The position numbers and the translations under genes were made by a program. This document shows, piece by piece, positions 7,785 to 11,087 of a stretch of DNA of 11,087 nucleotides. Positions within the stretch are counted from its first letter, which is position 1. Each line of letters begins with the position of its first letter. Under the pieces are notes generated by a model, which made no database searches, was not told the origin of the DNA, and saw only the letters and a program-made list of their open reading frames with translations. Origin of the DNA: JAZKFT01 sp043760535 (GTDB lineage: Bacteria > Bacteroidota > Bacteroidia > Chitinophagales > Chitinophagaceae); assembly GCA_043760535.1 (NCBI GenBank), contig JAYUOV010000213.1:1-11087 (forward strand), read 5' to 3'.

Positions 7785-8453
7785 CTACTTCGCCTCCTTT
7801 CTATCCATCATCCTTTCTTTTCGCCCCATTATTTTATGTTTCATTTCGCCTTTGCGGCTTTCCAGTTTTAGTTTTTGTTCTTGAGTAAGTACATTATCCA
7901 AGTTTTGTTTCATTTCGGTTTTCATGGTTTTTAGTTGTTCTTTTTTTGACACTCTGTCTAACTGGTCATTTTCTTTTATTGCCTTTAATTTTTGTTTAGT
8001 TGCTTCTTGATTTTTTCTGATGGCTGTTACCTGATTGTCGGACAGGCTTAGTTCCTGTTTCATTTTGTCTAAATGCTTTGCAGAACGTTCCTGATGCCTG
8101 GCAATACCTTTTGTTTTCATATCGGCCACTTTGGCTTTTTGCTCACTGGTCAATACGCTTTCTATTTTGCCTTTTTGCGTTTTGGCAAAGGCTGCACGTT
8201 GGTCACGTAGTTGTTTTACTGTTTGGCTTTCGTTGCTGTTAAGTGCTTTCATTTGCTTTTTAAAATCAGCCCTATTGGCTTTTATTTGTGCCTTTTGGTC
8301 TTCTGTTAAATTCAAATGCTCGTAGGCATTGCTTTTCTTATGGTGCTCTTGGTTTTGCCTATTCTTATCGGCATGTGCTTTAATTGCTGGCTGTGCTGTA
8401 ACTGCTGTAATTGTAACTGCTATTACTGCCACACTCATTACTAATCTTTTCAT
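7785..8453 (-). CDS. Spy/CpxP-like LTxxQ-motif periplasmic protein
   Basis: A 222-residue exported, highly charged, almost entirely helical protein. A signal peptide is clear (about 1-20, MKRLVMSVAVIAVTITAVTA, then QPA). The mature part has four LTxxQ-type motifs: LTEDQ (49-53), LTSEQ (101-105), LSDNQ (137-141) and LTQEQ (189-193). Spacing within each pair is exactly 52 residues, which suggests two tandem Spy-like helical modules (about 46-110 and 134-200) joined by a short linker. Spy and CpxP in enterobacteria have one module with two motifs and act as periplasmic chaperones and stress sensors; the same role here is inference. The C-terminal tail (GRKERMMDRKEAK) is strongly basic. Bacteroidota homologues sometimes sit beside an ECF sigma or anti-sigma gene; none is present. 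It forms a single-gene unit with its own terminator and a 130-bp upstream gap before repeat copy B. No clear promoter box was found. Confidence 0.82.
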   Translation of the reverse strand: MKRLVMSVAVIAVTITAVTAQPAIKAHADKNRQNQEHHKKSNAYEHLNLTEDQKAQIKANRADFKKQMKALNSNESQTVKQLRDQRAAFAKTQKGKIESVLTSEQKAKVADMKTKGIARHQERSAKHLDKMKQELSLSDNQVTAIRKNQEATKQKLKAIKENDQLDRVSKKEQLKTMKTEMKQNLDNVLTQEQKLKLESRKGEMKHKIMGRKERMMDRKEAK

Positions 8454-8583
8454 GTTGCTTAAATTTTAAAGGTTTTTAAATTTTTGTATGCTTTACAGAC
8501 GCAGGCTTATAGCCTTGGTTTAAACATTTAACCTTTATTAACTAGCCACACCAAAAACCTTTAACGAAGAGCTATACTAAACT

Positions 8584-8828
8584 CAGAACTCCTTACCCCT
8601 CGCAGTTTTGATTGCGTAGTTTTTCTTTTTTTGCCTGCCCCGCCTGCCCCAATGAATATCGGTGGATTATTTCGGTGGAACCCAGCGAAAGCCGTGCCCT
8701 GATAGAGCGACATTGGCGAACGTTGTAAATCCCGTAGCATTACGGTACTCCGTTCAACTGGCTGCTACTATCCGGCTTTTTAGACTGCGAATAATAAGCT
8801 ATTTCAGATCACGGGGTAAGGAGTTATG
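8584..8828 (+). repeat. Dispersed 245-bp TIR repeat, copy B (complete)
   Basis: A complete copy bounded by CAGAACTCCTTACCCC at the left and GGGGTAAGGAGTTATG at the right. These terminal inverted repeats match at 15 of 16 positions. Inside are a T-rich tract, a duplicated CCTGCCCC, a duplicated TCGGTGGA separated by TTATT, and the hairpin CCGTA-GCAT-TACGG at 8732-8745. It is about 90 percent identical to copy C by my hand alignment. No ORF of note and no obvious target duplication are visible, so a MITE-like or REP-like non-autonomous element is the best guess. Confidence 0.88.
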
Positions 8829-8843
8829 AAACTTCAATTATTA

Positions 8844-8866
8844 GTGGCTTACTACCAATAAGCCAC
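8844..8866. repeat. Hairpin adjacent to the rlmN terminator
   Basis: GTGGCTTA at 8844-8851 pairs perfectly with TAAGCCAC at 8859-8866. Its arms share the GTGGCT/AGCCAC core with the neighbouring terminator stem, so the two hairpins could exchange partners. On the minus strand it lies just beyond the terminator's T-run and may act as a back-up 3' structure. Confidence 0.65.
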
Positions 8867-8893
8867 AAAAAAGCCACGACCTAAATCGTGGCT
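8867..8893 (-). terminator. Intrinsic terminator of rlmN
   Basis: On the minus strand AGCCACGA (8893-8886) pairs with TCGTGGCT (8879-8872) around a 6-base loop, followed by a T-run read from 8872 to 8867. It starts 40 bases after the rlmN stop. Confidence 0.88.
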
Positions 8894-8933
8894 ATAAATG
8901 CTATAAAATAATATATTGATCAATTACTAAAGA

Positions 8934-9977
8934 TTATCTACCCTTGTTGGCCAGCTGTCCGCAGGCTGCATCTATATCTTTTCCACGGCTGCGGCGAAGC
9001 CTTGCGTTTACCCGGTTTTTGCCCAGGTAATTCATAAAGGCATAGGTGGCTTCCTCATCGGGTTTGCTAAATCTGGCTCCGTCTATCTGGTTGTATTCTA
9101 TAATATTTACAAGATCTACTGGTACCTGGCGGCAAAGTTTTATCAGGTCGTCGGCATCTCTTAGGCTGTCGTTAAAATTTTTAAATAGAATGTATTCAAA
9201 GGTTACTTCGTTGTCGGTTTTTTGGTAATAGTAGTTTAAAGCTTCTATAAGAGCTGCTATATTGTTGGTTTCGTTAATCGGCATAATTTCGTTACGCTTT
9301 TTATCGGTAGCAGCATGTAAACTCAATGCCAGTTTAAATTTTACACCATCGTCGCCCAATTGTTTTATCATTTTGGCTATGCCCGCTGTGCTAACTGTTA
9401 TCCGGCTTGGGCTCATAGCCAGGCCATCGGTACTGCTAATTCGTTCTACTGCTTTCAATACATTTTTATAGTTAAGCAATGGCTCACCCATTCCCATAAA
9501 AACAATGTTGGTGAGTTTTTTGCCATACATTTTTTCGCTTTGTCCGTTTACCATTGTTACCTGATCTACTATTTCGTCAAAATCGAGGTTGCGTTTACGA
9601 TCCATGGTGCCGGTGGCGCAAAATTTACAGCTAAGAGAGCAGCCCACTTGGCTACTAACACATACGGTTTGTCTTTTTTCGGTGGGTATTAATACGCCTT
9701 CTATATAATGCCCATCCACGGTTTTAAAACGGCTCTTAATAGTGCCATCGTCGCTGGTTTGGGTGGTGTTTAAAGTAAGAGCCGGCAAGCTAAAATCCTG
9801 TTCCAGCTTGGCACGCAGCTCTTTGCTGAGGTTGCTCATGTCTTCAAAGCTGTGTGCATGTTTTTGCCATATCCATTCCCAGGTTTGCCGCATCCTGAAC
9901 TTTTTTTCACCTATAGATTCAAAGTATTCCTTTATCTCATCTAGGCTTAGGTGGCGTATGTTCTTTTTCGTTTCCAT
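8934..9977 (-). CDS. rlmN: Dual-specificity rRNA/tRNA adenine-C2 methyltransferase RlmN
   Basis: A 347-residue radical SAM enzyme that methylates C2 of A2503 in 23S rRNA and of A37 in certain tRNAs, supporting translational fidelity. The radical SAM motif CSLSCKFC places the [4Fe-4S] ligands at C113, C117 and C120. GMGEPLLNY (about 162-170) is the SAM-binding GEP motif, and C339 in DAACGQL is the methyl-carrying cysteine near the C-terminus. HYIEGVLIP (about 90-98) and LALSLHAATD are further RlmN/Cfr signatures. The N-terminal helical domain (about 1-65) is present. Overall it fits RlmN rather than the antibiotic-resistance enzyme Cfr, though sequence alone does not exclude other specificity. 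The start at 9977 (METKKNIRHLSLDEIKEYF) fits the family; an in-frame start at 10064 would add 29 residues of low-complexity sequence and read through the probable promoter box at 9983-9990. The gene is bracketed by direct copies of the 245-bp repeat. Confidence 0.96.
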   Translation of the reverse strand: METKKNIRHLSLDEIKEYFESIGEKKFRMRQTWEWIWQKHAHSFEDMSNLSKELRAKLEQDFSLPALTLNTTQTSDDGTIKSRFKTVDGHYIEGVLIPTEKRQTVCVSSQVGCSLSCKFCATGTMDRKRNLDFDEIVDQVTMVNGQSEKMYGKKLTNIVFMGMGEPLLNYKNVLKAVERISSTDGLAMSPSRITVSTAGIAKMIKQLGDDGVKFKLALSLHAATDKKRNEIMPINETNNIAALIEALNYYYQKTDNEVTFEYILFKNFNDSLRDADDLIKLCRQVPVDLVNIIEYNQIDGARFSKPDEEATYAFMNYLGKNRVNARLRRSRGKDIDAACGQLANKGR

Positions 9978-9982
9978 AGCCG

Positions 9983-9990
9983 CAAAGGTA
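9983..9990 (-). promoter_or_regulatory. Probable -7 promoter box of rlmN, suggesting a leaderless transcript
   Basis: Read on the minus strand, TACCTTTG is an exact match to TAnnTTTG and lies 5 bases before the ATG at 9977. Transcription would begin at or next to the start codon. No -33 TTTG is seen at the usual distance, which lowers confidence. Confidence 0.4.
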
Positions 9991-10227
9991 ACAGTTAGTA
10001 CTTGTTTGATTGGGGGATTAGTTGGTGGTTTATCTGCTAAAGTATTGGGGGCTTTGTTTGGCACCTACCCAATTATTACCCAGAGAAATTGGGTGGAGAT
10101 ACAGGCCGGCCTCTGCAGAAATACTACATAACGTAACATTTACGGCACAAGAATTAGAAAAAAATTAGGCAAAGTCACAATACTTCTGCCTAAAGAGACA
10201 GACTCACACCTGTGCCACTTTATTTCT
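9991..10227. other. Gene-free stretch upstream of rlmN
   Basis: No coding region is convincing here; the open frame on the plus strand at 9742-10131 is mostly antisense to rlmN. Two inverted repeats are visible: ACCCAATT/AATTGGGT (10067-10074 with 10087-10094), and a TTAGGCA/TGCCTAA pair just upstream of the remnant at 10228. I assign no role. Confidence 0.35.
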
Positions 10228-10387
10228 TTACCCAATCCGCTCTCTTTTACCCATTATGTTTTCCGCTTCTTTGCCTACTTCTTTACCTAGTTTGTTTTAC
10301 ATAGTATTGTAAATATTGTTGAGTTGTGCATCATCTTCGCCAAGCTTTTCTCATAAGTCTTTTCTCTGCTCTAATATGCAGTTGTTT
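10228..10387 (-). pseudogene. Possible degraded gene remnant cut by repeat copy C
   Basis: On the minus strand one frame reads with protein-like composition from the edge of copy C to a TAA at 10228-10230, interrupted by two stops. The pieces are NNCILEQRKDL, EKLGEDDAQLNNIYNTM and NKLGKEVGKEAENIMGKRER. Each internal stop could come from a single base change. The segment starts exactly where the repeat ends, as expected if the element inserted into, or deleted, the 5' part of a gene. No family is recognised and the stretch is short, so chance is a real alternative. Confidence 0.28.
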
Positions 10388-10631
10388 CAGAACTCCTTAC
10401 TCTTCGCAGTTTTGATTGTGTAGTTTTTCTTTTTTTGCATGCCCCGCCTGCCCCGATGAATATCGGTGGATTATTTCGGTGGAACCCAGCGAAAGCCGTG
10501 CCCTGATGTAGCGACATTGGCGAACGTAATAAATCCCGTAGCATTACGGGACTCCGTTCAACTGATTACTACTATCAGGTATTTAGATTGCGAATAACAG
10601 GCGGTTTCAGTTCACGGGGTAAGGAGTTCTG
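10388..10631 (+). repeat. Dispersed 245-bp TIR repeat, copy C (complete)
   Basis: A complete 244-bp copy starting CAGAACTCCTTAC and ending GTAAGGAGTTCTG, which are perfect terminal inverted repeats. The symmetry extends two bases outward (TTCAG... and ...CTGAA) in this copy only. The internal hairpin CCCGTA-GCAT-TACGGG at 10535-10550 is perfect here, and a second hairpin, CCGAT-GAAT-ATCGG, lies at 10453-10466. It has the same orientation as copy B. Differences from copy B (about two dozen, including one indel) lie mostly in the right half. Confidence 0.9.
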
Positions 10632-10994
10632 AATATATTTTTATAAAAATTCAGGCAAATGATAAACCGCCTAATAAACCTAAGAAATAATCTTACTTTG
10701 AATGACTTTATTATGTAATGTGCGGATGTTTTGGGAGTAAATGGCAGTGTTGCCGATACCCCTACCAGCAGAAAGCATTTCGGCATTAAACCGATTAATA
10801 CATGCTGCCGCGATAACAGAAAGCCTAATATAAAGGGTTACCACAATATTTAAGCAGTGTATTGCTACGGGATTGTAAAGAAGTGGAAGTTAAACCCTTA
10901 CTCTAACTCAATAAATTAAATTAGGCATAGCTAAATACCCCAAATTTATTAATCAATTTTTTTTTAATACTTAATTTTTAATACCTAATAAAAA
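10632..10994. other. AT-rich stretch without a recognisable gene
   Basis: The segment opens with a perfect 14-bp palindrome, ATTTTTATAAAAAT (10637-10650), directly after copy C. A short open frame around 10700-10850 has no recognisable product. Near the right end, TTTTTAATAC is repeated at 10961-10970 and 10975-10984, just before the putative IS end. No RNA gene was identified. Confidence 0.35.
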
Positions 10995-11087
10995 GGTTCT
11001 TCGTCAAAATTAGTGGAAGTGAAAAAAAGTGTGAAATTTGCGGTATGGCAAGCATTGATATTATTACGGCATTCAGTAAGGTACTCC
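10995..11087 (+). mobile_element. Possible left end of an insertion sequence (cut by window)
   Basis: The sequence from 10995, GGTTCTTCGTCAAAATTAG and onward, resembles the GG-T-CTTC-type termini of ISL3/ISAon1-like elements as I remember them. It is followed after about 50 bases by an ATG at 11045 in an open frame (MASIDIITAFSKVL...) that runs to the window end. The distance from end to ORF suits an IS. The matching right end and target duplication lie outside the window, so this is tentative. Confidence 0.35.
11045..11087 (+). CDS. Start of an unidentified ORF, possibly a transposase
   Basis: Only 14 codons are visible (MASIDIITAFSKVL). GAAATTTG at 11033-11040, one mismatch from the TAnnTTTG box, precedes it. 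The identity cannot be judged from this fragment; a transposase is suggested only by the IS-like sequence upstream. Confidence 0.3.
   Translation, partial: MASIDIITAFSKVL

Noticed and set aside
8934..9977. Cfr-type resistance methyltransferase
   Set aside because: Overall motifs, the presence of a full N-terminal domain and the single-copy housekeeping context fit RlmN better.
9978..10064. 29-residue N-terminal extension of RlmN
   Set aside because: Low-complexity sequence (PNTLADKPPTNPPIKQ) unlike RlmN, overlapping the probable promoter box.
9742..10131. Plus-strand open frame of 129 codons
   Set aside because: It runs antisense to the 5' part of rlmN for most of its length and has no recognisable domain or leader.
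8584..10631. Composite transposon with rlmN as cargo
   Set aside because: The flanking copies lack a transposase and no target duplication is visible outside them; rlmN is an ordinary housekeeping gene with normal family features.
10700..10850. Short plus-strand open frame (ADVLGVNGSVADTP...) right of copy C
   Set aside because: About 45 codons without a good start, with unusual Cys-Cys and no recognisable family.
1..11087. CRISPR array, tRNA or rRNA genes
   Set aside because: No regularly spaced short repeats, no cloverleaf with a TTCGA-type arm and no rRNA core sequence were seen. The three 245-bp copies are too long and too far apart for CRISPR.

Overview
The window looks like a chromosomal segment from a member of the Bacteroidota, most probably Chitinophagaceae or a close relative. 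Four things point there: a secreted nuclease with a C-terminal type IX secretion sorting domain, a type III glutamine synthetase of about 730 residues, A/T-rich leaders without clear Shine-Dalgarno sites, and matches to the Bacteroidota -7 promoter box TAnnTTTG upstream of two genes. The genus is inferred, not shown.

Layout, left to right. The first 96 bases are the truncated end of a 245-bp dispersed repeat. A large T9SS-secreted endonuclease I protein follows (209-2974), closed by a strong terminator. Next come trpA (3232-4095), which carries an unusual in-frame insertion built around a perfect palindrome, and a small SnoaL/NTF2-like protein (4175-4543). A two-way terminator separates these from a convergent, unrecognised membrane-anchored protein (4621-5034, minus). 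After a 0.4-kb gap lies glutamine synthetase III (5454-7649), then back-to-back terminators and a Spy/CpxP-like LTxxQ periplasmic protein on the minus strand (7785-8453).

The right third is an accessory-looking zone. Two further full copies of the 245-bp repeat, in direct orientation (8584-8828 and 10388-10631), bracket the 23S rRNA methyltransferase gene rlmN (8934-9977, minus) and a probable gene remnant. The last 450 bp hold no recognisable gene until about 10995, where a sequence resembling an insertion-sequence end and the start of an ORF runs off the window.

The genes do not form one pathway. They are housekeeping functions (tryptophan synthesis, nitrogen assimilation, ribosome methylation) mixed with envelope and secreted proteins, mostly in single-gene units with their own terminators. 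The most distinctive content is non-coding: the three-copy element with terminal inverted repeats and internal hairpins, and the palindrome-containing insertion in trpA. I found no CRISPR array, tRNA, rRNA or defence operon.
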